Made by a program: the position numbers and the translations under genes | Notes under the pieces: model-generated | Told to the model about the DNA's origin: nothing | What the model saw: the letters and a program-made list of their open reading frames with translations, nothing else | Database searches by the model: none | Shown here: positions 35,059 to 43,835 of the stretch, one piece after another | Layout of the letters: the number at the start of each line of letters is the position of its first letter | Position numbering within the stretch: position 1 is the stretch's first letter | Source of the DNA: Paraburkholderia heleia NBRC 101817 | GTDB lineage: Bacteria > Pseudomonadota > Gammaproteobacteria > Burkholderiales > Burkholderiaceae | Reading direction: 5' to 3' | NCBI RefSeq assembly: GCF_000739775.1 | Contig: NZ_BBJH01000019.1 | Coordinates: 62,001 to 126,000 of the forward strand | DNA length: 64,000 nt

Positions 35059-35985
35059 TCAACTCAGATGCGGGTAGCCGCTCACGGTCAGCTCGAAACC
35101 CTGTGCGGTCGTGGTCAGCTGCGCCGGCGCACCCATCGGCAGCGTGACCATGTCCGGAATATGGCCGAACGGCAGGCCCGTCACCACCGGAATGCCAACC
35201 ACGGCACGCATCTGCTCCACCATTTCGCGCAGATCGTAGCCGTTGTCGTAATCGAACTGCTTGTGGCCGGTGAAGTCGCCCAGCACCAGGGCTTGCTGGC
35301 GAGCCAGAATGCCGGCCAGATGCAGCTGATAAATCATGCGTTCGATGCGGAACGGCTGCTCGTTCACGTCTTCGACGAACAGGATGCCGCCCTCGACCGG
35401 CGGCAGATAAGGCGTTCCGATCAACGAAGTCAGCACGGCCAGATTGCCGCCCCAGAGCGTGCCCGAAACATTCGTCGACTGGGCCTGCGGCGCATTCACC
35501 TTAAACGTGTTGCGCGGTTTCGAGAGCGCATCCCAGAAGTGATGCATCGTGAAGCTGCTGAGACTCTCGGCGCCGAAGTCGCTGCAGAGCATCGGACCGC
35601 CAAAGGTCGTGAGCCCGGCGCGCGCGAGCAGCGCGAGCTGGATTGCGGTGAAATCGCTATGCCCCACGAACGCAATGGGCTGATCCGTCAAACGCCGCTG
35701 CAGACCGTCGTAGTCGAGACCGTGCAGGATGCGCACCGCGCCGTAGCCTCCCCGCACAGCGAGTACGATGTCCGGCAGGTCGCGCGACGGGTCGGCGAGG
35801 CGGTTCAGTTCGGCCGCGCGCTGGCCGTCCGTGCCGGCAAAGCGCTGATAACGCCGCTCGGTCGCCTGCACGCCGTTGACGTGATGGCCTTGCGCCCGCA
35901 ACCGGGCAAGCGCACGGTGCACCGCTTGCGCATCATGCGGATAACCGGACGGAGCAACCAGCTCGATGGTGCGATGAATGGTCAT
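35059..35985 (-). CDS. ldcA: LD-carboxypeptidase (murein tetrapeptide carboxypeptidase family)
   Basis: The 308-residue protein has the S66 peptidase motifs: IELVAPSGYPHD at the N-terminus, AVRGGYGAVRIL, and the nucleophile serine in FVGHSDFTAIQ. The Glu and His partners of the Ser-His-Glu triad are expected in the C-terminal half (LFVEDVNEQPFRIERM, LGDFTGHKQ). It removes the terminal D-Ala from murein tetrapeptides during cell-wall recycling; MccF-type detoxifying relatives share the fold. No signal peptide is present, so it is cytoplasmic. Its stop-proximal tadA neighbour is 26 bases upstream on the same strand. Confidence 0.9.
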   Translation of the reverse strand: MTIHRTIELVAPSGYPHDAQAVHRALARLRAQGHHVNGVQATERRYQRFAGTDGQRAAELNRLADPSRDLPDIVLAVRGGYGAVRILHGLDYDGLQRRLTDQPIAFVGHSDFTAIQLALLARAGLTTFGGPMLCSDFGAESLSSFTMHHFWDALSKPRNTFKVNAPQAQSTNVSGTLWGGNLAVLTSLIGTPYLPPVEGGILFVEDVNEQPFRIERMIYQLHLAGILARQQALVLGDFTGHKQFDYDNGYDLREMVEQMRAVVGIPVVTGLPFGHIPDMVTLPMGAPAQLTTTAQGFELTVSGYPHLS

Positions 35986-36010
35986 GTCGAATTCGGTTCA
36001 ACCGCGAGAT

Positions 36011-36706
36011 TCAACCCGCGGGTTCGTCCGGACCGGCTACGCCAGTCCCTCCCTGCGCTTGCTCAGCCCGTTCCCGGGCCGTGCGGCGCGCTTCCCGGCT
36101 CGCGCGCCGGCGGTCGGCGAAGAACGCGCGCAGCGCCTCGCCGCACTCGTCCGCCAGCACGCCGCCGGACACGCTCGTGTGATGATTGAGCTGCTCGTTG
36201 GCGAAGGCATCGACCACGCTGCCGCACGCGCCGGTTTTCGGGTCGCGCGCGCCGAACACCACGCGCGCGATGCGTGCATGCATGATCGCGCCGGCGCACA
36301 TCAGGCACGGTTCAAGGGTCACATAGAGTTCGCAGCCGGGCAAGCGGTAGTTACCCAGCGCCTGCGCGCCCGCGCGCAAGGCCGCCATTTCGGCGTGCGC
36401 GGAGGGATCGTGCGCGCCGATCGGGTGATTGAAGCCCGAGGCGATCACTTCGTCGCCGCGCACGAGTACCGCGCCCACGGGCACTTCACCGGCGGCGCGC
36501 GCCTCTTCGGCGGCGGCCTGCGCAAGACGCATGAAATGCCGGTCACGCCCGGAGACGGGATCGGGTTCGACGTCGGATAGAGGCACGGCCGCGGACGCCG
36601 TCACGAGCGGATCGGCCAGAACCGGTCCGGCAGGCGAAGCGACCGCCGGCTGAGCCTCTTCGCGTTCGCCGCCGGGGGCGTGTGGCTGGACGGGGGAGCC
36701 CGTCAC
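36011..36706 (-). CDS. tadA: tRNA-specific adenosine deaminase with N-terminal extension
   Basis: The catalytic domain has the zinc/proton-transfer motif DPSAHAEMAAL and the zinc cysteines PCLMCAGAIM, which define TadA; it converts A34 of tRNA-Arg(ACG) to inosine. GTG 36706 overlaps the stop of the DUF1992 gene (GTGA), so translation is probably coupled, giving 231 residues. This leaves about 60 residues of Pro/Ala/Val-rich, low-complexity sequence before the conserved FMRLAQAAAEEA. The tail after the domain is also extended (Arg/Ala-rich). An internal start would give a more standard length. Confidence 0.9.
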   Translation of the reverse strand: MTGSPVQPHAPGGEREEAQPAVASPAGPVLADPLVTASAAVPLSDVEPDPVSGRDRHFMRLAQAAAEEARAAGEVPVGAVLVRGDEVIASGFNHPIGAHDPSAHAEMAALRAGAQALGNYRLPGCELYVTLEPCLMCAGAIMHARIARVVFGARDPKTGACGSVVDAFANEQLNHHTSVSGGVLADECGEALRAFFADRRRASREARRTARERAEQAQGGTGVAGPDEPAG

Positions 36707-37113
36707 GCGGCCCCCGCCGGGAGACCCGGGAGGTCGGACTCGCCTGCCGCACGTTCGGACAGACGCTCCGCGATGCGGCGGCAATATTCGTGCGGCACGA
36801 CCATCGGTCCGCCGCGCAAGGATTCGAGCGCCATGTCGAGCGCCAGCATGCGCGCGCGCAGACGGCATTGCGCGGCCTTGTCGCCCATCGTGGCGAGCGC
36901 TTCCTCGAGGTCGCACAAGGCCCGTAACTGTTCGACTGCGGGCGGCACGAAGCCCGCGTTCTTCAGGATGCGGTGGGCGATGCGCACTTCTTCAGGCACG
37001 AGCAGGTCGTCGTCGAGCGTCTGCGGCGCACCGGCGCCGGGCAGGTCGTCGAAGTCACCGCGCGCGGCCGCGGCGGCAATCCGTTGTTCGACGAGGGCAT
37101 CAAGCAATTTCAT
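36703..37113 (-). CDS. DUF1992 (DnaJ-homologue-like) protein
   Basis: The 136-residue protein starts MKLLDALVEQRIAAAAARGD and has FDDLPGAGAP and EVRIAHRILKNAGFVPP, the signature of DUF1992 (DnaJ homologue subfamily C member 28, conserved domain). The function is unknown in bacteria. It is translationally coupled to tadA through a GTGA overlap and lies 98 bases after the aminotransferase start on the same strand. Confidence 0.85.
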   Translation of the reverse strand: MKLLDALVEQRIAAAAARGDFDDLPGAGAPQTLDDDLLVPEEVRIAHRILKNAGFVPPAVEQLRALCDLEEALATMGDKAAQCRLRARMLALDMALESLRGGPMVVPHEYCRRIAERLSERAAGESDLPGLPAGAA

Positions 37114-37211
37114 CAGCAATCCACTACGTTGCGGCTCACGCATTCTATCAGGGTAAGACCTGAAGACCGTGCGCGGCCGGCACGTGTGCCATCTACGCCC
37201 CCGCCCTTCCC

Positions 37212-38408
37212 TTAGTCCTTCATCACCTCGCCGACCGCGTCGACCACCACGCCCACGTTCTTCCCGTTCAGGCCTGCCACGCACATACGGCCCGAGCGCA
37301 GGATGTACACGCCGAACTCCTCTTTCAGACGCTCGACCTGCTTCTCGCTCAAGCCCGTGTACGTGAACATGCCGCGCTGCTTGACGTAGCGCGCGAGCGC
37401 CGCTTCGCCCGCATGCGCGCGCAGGCCGTCGTGAATCGCCACGCGCATGCGCGCGATGCGCTCGCACATCGCGGCCAGTTCCTGCTCCCACGACGCCCTC
37501 AGTTCCGGCGTGCCCAGCACGCGCGTGACGATCTTTGCGCCGTGAGTCGGCGGATTGCTGTAGTTCGCACGCACCGAGCCCGTGAGTTGGCCGAGCACGC
37601 GCCCGGCGGCCGCCGCGTCTTCGCAGATCACGTGCAGGCCGCCGCACCGCTCGCCGTAGAGCGAAAAGTTCTTCGAGAACGAATTCGCCACGAGCGCCGG
37701 CACGCCGCGGCGCGCAAGCTCGCGCACCGCGAACGCGTCGTCCTCGAGGCCCGCGCCGAAGCCCTGATACGCCATATCGACGAACGGCAGCAGGTCGCGT
37801 TTTTGCAGCACGTCGATCAGTTGCTCCCACTGCGCGCGATCCAGATCGACGCCCGTCGGGTTATGACAGCACGCGTGCAGCAGCACGACGCTTTTCGCCG
37901 GCAGCGCGTCGATGGCGGAGAGCATCGCCTCGAACTTCAGGCCGCCCGTCACCTCGTCGTAGTACGGGTACGTGTTCACCGTGAACCCCGCGCGCTCGAA
38001 GATAAAGCGATGGTTCTCCCACGTCGGATCGCTCACCCACACCTGGCTGGTCGCAAAGTAGCGCTTGATGAAATCGGCGCCGACCTTGAGCGCGCCCGAG
38101 CCGCCCAGCGTCTGCACGGTCGCGATGCGGCCGGCCGCGCGCGACGGGCAGTCGGCGCCGAACACCAGTGCCTGCACGGCGTCGCGGTACTGCGCGAAAC
38201 CCGCCATCGGCAGATACGGCTTCGGACCCGGCTCCTCGAGAATCGCCGCCTCGGCCTTGCGAACGGCCTGCATGACGGGCAGACGGCCTTCGTCGTCGAA
38301 GTAGATGCCAATGCTCAGATTGACCTTGTTCTGACGCGGGTCCTTCTGGAAGTTCTCGTTGAGCGAAAGGATCGGGTCGCCGGGGTAGGCATCGATGTGT
38401 TCGAACAT
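37212..38408 (-). CDS. tyrB: Aromatic/aspartate aminotransferase (class I)
   Basis: The 398-residue PLP enzyme begins MFEHIDAYPGDPILSLNENF and contains PYYDEVTGGLKFEAML, HNPTGVDL and the PLP lysine in ANSFSKNFSLYGERCG (about residue 245). This is the aspartate/tyrosine aminotransferase subgroup. The aromatic amino acid permease gene ends 43 bases upstream, so uptake and transamination of Phe/Tyr/Trp are probably co-expressed. An aspartate preference (AspC) cannot be excluded. Confidence 0.88.
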   Translation of the reverse strand: MFEHIDAYPGDPILSLNENFQKDPRQNKVNLSIGIYFDDEGRLPVMQAVRKAEAAILEEPGPKPYLPMAGFAQYRDAVQALVFGADCPSRAAGRIATVQTLGGSGALKVGADFIKRYFATSQVWVSDPTWENHRFIFERAGFTVNTYPYYDEVTGGLKFEAMLSAIDALPAKSVVLLHACCHNPTGVDLDRAQWEQLIDVLQKRDLLPFVDMAYQGFGAGLEDDAFAVRELARRGVPALVANSFSKNFSLYGERCGGLHVICEDAAAAGRVLGQLTGSVRANYSNPPTHGAKIVTRVLGTPELRASWEQELAAMCERIARMRVAIHDGLRAHAGEAALARYVKQRGMFTYTGLSEKQVERLKEEFGVYILRSGRMCVAGLNGKNVGVVVDAVGEVMKD

Positions 38409-38451
38409 GCTGTTTAACTCTCTGGACGAAATTCGGGACGAATATCAGCGC

Positions 38452-39846
38452 TTACGGGGCCGGCACGCCGCGTTGCAGCGCCGGCGCCGACTTGCGGCAC
38501 CACAGACGGTAGGCGAGTCCAAGCACGCCCAGCCAGACCGGAATCAGGTACACGGAAATCCGCAGATCCGGAATCAGATACATTACAACGAGAATGCCGC
38601 CGAGGAACGCGAGACACACGTAATTCGTCAGCGGATAGCCGAGGCTGCGGAACGTGGTCGTCTGACCGACGCGCGCTTTCTCGCGGCGGAACTTCAGGTG
38701 AATCAGGCTGATCATCGCCCAGTTGATGATGAGCGCGGACACGACGAGCCCCATCAGCAGTTCGAACGCCTTGCCAGGCATGAAGTAGTTGATGACCACG
38801 CAGGCGGCCGTGACGAACGCCGATACGCCGAGCGCCGCCAGCGGAATGCCGCGGCGGCTCACCTTGAGCAGCGCCTTCGGCGCATTGCCCTGCTGCGCGA
38901 GGCCGTAGAGCATGCGGCTGTTGCAGTACACGCCGCTGTTGTAGACCGAGAGCGCCGCCGTCAGCACGACGAGGTTGAGCACATTGGCCACGAGGTCGCT
39001 GTTCATCGCGTGGAAGATCAGCACAAAGGGGCTGCCGCCGGCCACGACCTTCTGCCACGGGTAGAGCGAGAGCAGCACGCCGAGCGCGCCGATGTAAAAA
39101 ATCAGGATGCGGTAGATCACCTGATTCGTCGCGCGCGGAATGCTATGCGAGGGATCGTCGACCTCCGCTGCGGTGATGCCGACCAGCTCCAGGCCGCCGA
39201 ACGAGAACATCACGACGGCCATGGCCATGACGAGACCCGAGACGCCGTGCGGGAAGAAACCGCCATTGCGCCAGAGGTTCGAGACGCTCGCCTCGGGACC
39301 CGCCGAGCCCGAGAACAGCAGCCAGCCGCCGAAGGCGATCATGCCGACGATCGCCAGCACCTTGACGATGGCGAACCAGAACTCGAGCTCGCCATACGAC
39401 TTCACGCTCGTGAGGTTGATACCGTTGATCACGACGAAGAACACCAGCGCCGAGACCCAGGTGGGCAGCGTCGGCCACCAGTAGTGCATGTAGATGCCGA
39501 CTGCCGAAAGCTCGGCCATGCTCACGAGCACGTAGAGCACCCAGTAGTTCCAGCCGGAGAGAAAGCCCGCGAACGGGCCGAAATACTTGTCGGCGAAATA
39601 GCTGAACGAACCGGCGACGGGCTCGTCCACGACCATCTCGCCCAGTTGCCGCATGATGAAGAACGCAATGATGCCGGCGATGCCGTAGCCGAGCAGCACC
39701 GAAGGGCCGGCGGTCTGAATTGTCTGCGCGATGCCGAGGAACAGGCCCGTGCCGATCGCCCCGCCCAGCGCAATGAGCTGGATGTGGCGATTCTTGAGGC
39801 CGCGTTTTAGCTGGCCGCGGTTTTCACGCGTGTCGTTTGAAACCAT
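38452..39846 (-). CDS. aroP: Amino acid permease, AroP-like
   Basis: The 464-residue protein has twelve predicted membrane helices and the amino acid transporter signature IQLIALGGAIGTGLFLGIAQ near the N-terminus, plus EPVAGSFSYFADKYFGPFAG and VMFSFGGLELVGITAAEVDD. It imports aromatic amino acids with protons in the AroP/PheP group; proline- or GABA-type permeases are close relatives. The start at 39846 (MVSNDTRENRGQLKRG) is followed by a hydrophilic tail typical of the family. The divergent Lrp-type regulator gene lies 254 bases away. Confidence 0.85.
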   Translation of the reverse strand: MVSNDTRENRGQLKRGLKNRHIQLIALGGAIGTGLFLGIAQTIQTAGPSVLLGYGIAGIIAFFIMRQLGEMVVDEPVAGSFSYFADKYFGPFAGFLSGWNYWVLYVLVSMAELSAVGIYMHYWWPTLPTWVSALVFFVVINGINLTSVKSYGELEFWFAIVKVLAIVGMIAFGGWLLFSGSAGPEASVSNLWRNGGFFPHGVSGLVMAMAVVMFSFGGLELVGITAAEVDDPSHSIPRATNQVIYRILIFYIGALGVLLSLYPWQKVVAGGSPFVLIFHAMNSDLVANVLNLVVLTAALSVYNSGVYCNSRMLYGLAQQGNAPKALLKVSRRGIPLAALGVSAFVTAACVVINYFMPGKAFELLMGLVVSALIINWAMISLIHLKFRREKARVGQTTTFRSLGYPLTNYVCLAFLGGILVVMYLIPDLRISVYLIPVWLGVLGLAYRLWCRKSAPALQRGVPAP

Positions 39847-40100
39847 GTCTCTTCCTGTCTCCGACTTATCTGCGCGGGGCCAAAGCATCCGGGTGGGATG
39901 CCGGCTCCGCTCCACGAAATAAAATTGCGCGCACAACGTTCTGCGCCGGCGCGCTGCCAGGCTTGGGGGTATTGGCCGCCAGCCCGATCGGGTGCGCCCA
40001 GTGTATAGTTGACGCGGAAAAATATGATTTCATCTCGTACGCAGGCAAACCCTGATTGATACAATTGTCTCTCGCCTCAAACCCATCTCACGCAAGATAA

Positions 40101-40574
40101 ATGCAAAGTCTCGCGCTCGACACAATCGACATGCGGCTTCTCGCCGCACTGCAGGAGCGCGGCCGCGCTTCGAACCTCGAACTCGCGGCCGCGATCAAGC
40201 TCTCGCCCGCGCAGACACTCAGGCGTCATCGTCGGCTCGAAGCGCTCGGCGTGATCCGGCGCTACGAGACGCGCCTCGACGCACAGGCGCTCGGCTTCGG
40301 CGTGGTCGCCTTCATTCAGGTAACGATGGAGCGCGGGCACATGCGCGAGCTCGTCAAGTTCAAGGAACTCGTCGCAACGTTGCCGCAGGTGCAGGAGTGC
40401 TACTCCGTGACTGGCGATATCGACTACGTTCTGAAGGTGGTGGCGCGCGATCTCAAGGCGCTTTCCGAGTTCCTGCTCGATACGCTGATGCGCGCGCCCG
40501 GCGTGAACAGCGTGCAGTCGATCGTCTGCCTCGATGAACTCAAGGGGACGAGCGCGATGCCGCTGGAAACCTGA
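40101..40574 (+). CDS. Lrp/AsnC-family transcriptional regulator
   Basis: The 157-residue protein has an N-terminal helix-turn-helix (LDTIDMRLLAALQERGRASN, LSPAQTLRRHRRLEALGVIR) and a C-terminal RAM domain (VQECYSVTGDIDYVLKVVAR). Lrp/AsnC proteins form octamers and sense amino acids. It is divergent from aroP-tyrB, and the gap contains A/T-rich stretches (about 40015-40080), so it probably regulates aromatic amino acid uptake. The ligand would then be Phe, Tyr or Trp, which is inference from position. Confidence 0.9.
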   Translation: MQSLALDTIDMRLLAALQERGRASNLELAAAIKLSPAQTLRRHRRLEALGVIRRYETRLDAQALGFGVVAFIQVTMERGHMRELVKFKELVATLPQVQECYSVTGDIDYVLKVVARDLKALSEFLLDTLMRAPGVNSVQSIVCLDELKGTSAMPLET

Positions 40575-40782
40575 GACGAGCGCGCCAGGTCCGTCTGGCG
40601 GGGGTTTTCGGCAAAAATGCAATTTTATCTCATCGGCGGCCTGTTCGCGGTGCAGCAGGACCGGCCGATGAAATAGTCTTGCTAAAAGCGCCATCGTGCT
40701 CTAAAAACAGGCTAGTTAGCATGTCTACTGGCCACCCTGGACACGGCGTCGGGCGGCCTCACAAGCGCGAGCGCGACAGTCC

Positions 40783-41523
40783 ATGAGTCTTCTTGAGCTC
40801 AGAGGCGTTTCCAGGCACTTCGGCGCCATTCAGGCGCTGACCGACGTCACGTTGAGCCTGGAACCGGGCCAGGTGGTCGGACTCATGGGCGACAACGGCG
40901 CCGGAAAATCGACGCTGGTGAAGGTCATCGCCGGCAACTTCCCGCCCTCCCACGGCGAAGTGCTCATCGACGGCAAGCCCGTTCATTTCAGCAGACCCGT
41001 GGATGCCCGCGCCAAGGGCATCGAGGTCGTGTATCAGGACCTCGCGCTCTGCGACAACCTCACGGCGGCGGCCAACGTCTTTCTCGGGCGCGAGCCGCGC
41101 ATCGGCATATGGCCCTTTCGCGTGCTCGATCACGCGGCCATGTACCGGCGCGCCGCCGAGCTGTTCAAGGAACTGAAGTCCGAAACGCGCCCGCGCGATC
41201 TCGTCCGGCAGATGTCGGGCGGCCAGCGCCAGGCCGTGGCGATTGCACGTACGCGACTGTCCGAGGCGCGGCTCGTGCTCATGGACGAACCCACCGCCGC
41301 GATCAGCGTGCGCCAGGTGACGCAGGTGCTCGACCTCATCAAACGCCTTTCGGAACACGGCATTGCCGTGATTCTCATCAGTCACCGCATGCCCGACGTT
41401 TTCGAAGTCGCCCACCGCGTGGTCGTCATGCGGCGCGGGCGCAAGGTGGCGGACAAGCAGACCGCGGCGTCATCGCCGGAGGAAGTCACCGGCCTGATCA
41501 CAGGAGCCATCCCCGCCGCCTGA
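40783..41523 (+). CDS. Sugar ABC transporter ATP-binding protein (single domain)
   Basis: The 246-residue ATPase has Walker A LMGDNGAGKSTLVKVIAG, signature MSGGQRQAVAIAR and Walker B LVLMDEPTAAISV. It matches the sugar-importer (FrcA/RbsA-like) group but is a single domain, half the length of RbsA, as in fructose-type FrcA. It powers the permease and binding protein encoded next. The permease gene follows by 23 bases, so these are one operon. Confidence 0.9.
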   Translation: MSLLELRGVSRHFGAIQALTDVTLSLEPGQVVGLMGDNGAGKSTLVKVIAGNFPPSHGEVLIDGKPVHFSRPVDARAKGIEVVYQDLALCDNLTAAANVFLGREPRIGIWPFRVLDHAAMYRRAAELFKELKSETRPRDLVRQMSGGQRQAVAIARTRLSEARLVLMDEPTAAISVRQVTQVLDLIKRLSEHGIAVILISHRMPDVFEVAHRVVVMRRGRKVADKQTAASSPEEVTGLITGAIPAA

Positions 41524-41546
41524 AGCCCCCGACAGGAGACCCGAAA

Positions 41547-42572
41547 TTGAACGATGCGCCGCAAAGGCCAAACCCGATGCCGACACTGCTTGACGACCCC
41601 CAATCCGCGAAGACCCACACGCGCTGGAGCGGATTGCTCGCGAGCCAGGTGTTCTGGGTCGTGCTCGCCACGCTCGTTGCCTGCGTCCTGCTCTCGTTCG
41701 TCACCTCGACATTCGCCACGCAGCAGAACCTCTTCAACGTCACGCGCAACTTCGCTTTCGTCGCCATCGTCGCGCTGGGGATGATGGCCATCATCGTCAC
41801 GGGCGGAATCGACATTTCGGTCGGCTCGACGATCGGACTGAGCGGCATCGTGCTTTCCGTCACGATGAACGCGGGCTACCCGATCTGGGCCGGCATCGGC
41901 CTCGGCCTGCTCACGGCGGGGCTCGTCGGCCTCGTGAACGGCCTGCTCATCGCCTATCTCAACATGCAGCCGTTCGTCGTCACGCTCGGCATGCTGAGCG
42001 TGGGCCGCAGCCTCGCACTCGTGATCTCCGGGAGCCGGACCATCTTCGAATTCGGACCCGACGGGCACAAGCTCCTCGTGCTCGGCGGCGGCAAGACGCT
42101 CGGCGTGGCCAACCCCGTGTGGTTCCTGATCGTCCTCGGCGTGCTGTTCTGGTTCGCCTTCGCCTTCACGCGCTGGGGCCGCTATGTCTTCGCGGTCGGC
42201 GGCAACCGTCATGCGGCGAATCTCACGGGCGTGCCGGTACGGCGCGTGATCTGCTCGGTCTATGTGCTGGGCGGCCTGATGGCAGGCGTCGCGGCCATTC
42301 TCGAAGTGGGCTGGCTCGGCGCGGTGACCACCGGCCTTGGCACCGGCGACGAGCTACGCGTGATCGCCGCCACGGTGATCGGCGGCACCAATCTCGCGGG
42401 CGGCGTGGGCAGCGCGTTCGGCACGATCGTCGGCGCCGCGCTCATCGAAGTGATCCGCAACAGCCTGATCCTGCTCGGCGTCGACTCGTTCTGGCAGGGC
42501 ACCGTGGTGGGCGGCTTCATCATCATCGCCGTGCTGTTCAACCGGCTGGGCGGCGAGCGGCAAGAAGACTGA
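41547..42572 (+). CDS. Sugar ABC transporter permease (RbsC/FrcC-like)
   Basis: GGAG lies 8 bases before TTG 41547, giving 341 residues; ATG 41577 is an alternative with a weaker AAGG site. The protein has about eight to ten membrane helices and the family segments GMMAIIVTGGIDISVGSTIG, NGLLIAYLNMQPFVVTLG and ILEVGWLGAVTTGLG. It forms the channel for a ribose/fructose-type monosaccharide importer. A TTG start suggests modest translation compared with the binding protein downstream, which has a strong AGGAGG site. Confidence 0.88.
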   Translation: MNDAPQRPNPMPTLLDDPQSAKTHTRWSGLLASQVFWVVLATLVACVLLSFVTSTFATQQNLFNVTRNFAFVAIVALGMMAIIVTGGIDISVGSTIGLSGIVLSVTMNAGYPIWAGIGLGLLTAGLVGLVNGLLIAYLNMQPFVVTLGMLSVGRSLALVISGSRTIFEFGPDGHKLLVLGGGKTLGVANPVWFLIVLGVLFWFAFAFTRWGRYVFAVGGNRHAANLTGVPVRRVICSVYVLGGLMAGVAAILEVGWLGAVTTGLGTGDELRVIAATVIGGTNLAGGVGSAFGTIVGAALIEVIRNSLILLGVDSFWQGTVVGGFIIIAVLFNRLGGERQED

Positions 42573-42745
42573 ACCGGTTTCAGGGAGGCGCGGCCGGACT
42601 GCACGCGGAACCGCCGGACGCCAGCCATCACACATAACGCAAGGTTCCGCAGGAAGCCCAAGGCACGGGCGCGGGCTTTCCTTCCGATGAAGAAAACTGT
42701 ACGAGACACGCGCGCCGTACAACCGGCGCCAAACAGGAGGAAACC

Positions 42746-43738
42746 ATGAAGAAAGCGTGGAAGTATCTCGCTGCGATCGGAGGGCTCGCCATGCTGGCCT
42801 CTTCCGCCTATGCAGCGGACAAGACCCTCGCGCTGGTCGTGAAGGGCCTCGACAATCCGTACTTCGATCTCATGCACCAGGGCTGCGACCGGGCCAACAA
42901 GGAGCTCAGCAAACAGGGCTACAACTGCTACTACACCGGGCCCGCGACAGCCGCGGACGAAAGCGCCGAAGTGCAGATCGTCGACGACCTGCTGACCAAG
43001 GGCGTGGCAGCGATCGCCATTTCGCCGTCGAACGCGCCGGCCATTGCCGAAGTGATCCGCCGCCGCAACGCGAAGATCCCGATCATCACCGCAGACGCCG
43101 ATCTGCTGCCGAAGGACCAGTCGCTGCGCAAGGCGTATGTGGGCACCGACAACTACGAGCTGGGCGTGAAGCTTGGCGAACAGTTGAAGATGCTGATGCC
43201 CAAGGGCGGCAACATCTGCCTCGTGATGGGCAACCCCGCGGCCGAGAACATCAATCAGCGCGCCCAGGGCACGCGCGACGTGCTCTCGGGCAAGAAAGGC
43301 ATCAAGAAGCTGGCGGGCGAAAACAACTGGCATGAGATCAGCGCCTGCCCGCTCTACGTGAACGACGACGCCGCGAAAGCGAACCAGATGATGCAGGACA
43401 CGCTCACCGCGAACGCCAGCACGCTGCAGGCGTTCGTGTTCGAGGGCGGCTGGCCGCTCTTCGCACCCGAGGCGTATTCGCAGGTCGTCGCGCCGATCAT
43501 GGACAAGATCAACAGCGGCCAGTTCGTGATCGTTTCAGCCGATACGCTCGGGCCGGAGCTGCAGGCCCTCAAGGACCACAAGGTCAACGCGCTGGTCGGG
43601 CAGCGGCCTGAGGAAATGGGCTACCAGGCGGCGATGGTGATGCGCGACCTCGCCGAAGGAAAGACGGTGAAGCCGATCATTCACACGGGCCTCGACGTTT
43701 GCACCTGGAAGAACGCGGATACGTGCCTGAAGCATTGA
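42746..43738 (+). CDS. Sugar ABC transporter substrate-binding protein
   Basis: The 330-residue protein has a signal peptide (MKKAWKYLAAIGGLAMLASS, cleavage after residue 23) and a periplasmic-binding fold of the RbsB type (LALVVKGLDNPYFDLMHQGC, GVAAIAISPSNAPAIAEVIR, IPIITADADLL). AGGAGG lies 5 bases before the ATG. It has unusually many cysteines for the family (GCDRANK, YNCYYTG, NICLVMG, ISACPLY, DVCTWKNADTCLKH), which may form disulfides. The sugar or polyol ligand is unknown, and no catabolic enzymes lie beside it. Confidence 0.88.
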   Translation: MKKAWKYLAAIGGLAMLASSAYAADKTLALVVKGLDNPYFDLMHQGCDRANKELSKQGYNCYYTGPATAADESAEVQIVDDLLTKGVAAIAISPSNAPAIAEVIRRRNAKIPIITADADLLPKDQSLRKAYVGTDNYELGVKLGEQLKMLMPKGGNICLVMGNPAAENINQRAQGTRDVLSGKKGIKKLAGENNWHEISACPLYVNDDAAKANQMMQDTLTANASTLQAFVFEGGWPLFAPEAYSQVVAPIMDKINSGQFVIVSADTLGPELQALKDHKVNALVGQRPEEMGYQAAMVMRDLAEGKTVKPIIHTGLDVCTWKNADTCLKH

Positions 43739-43835
43739 GCGCGTAGCCGGGCGCGAGCCGGGGCCTGGATAGCCCGGCTTGCGCGGGGGGTTCGGCGGGT
43801 GGCGAGCCAGACCTTCCAGCGACCGCATCAAAACG

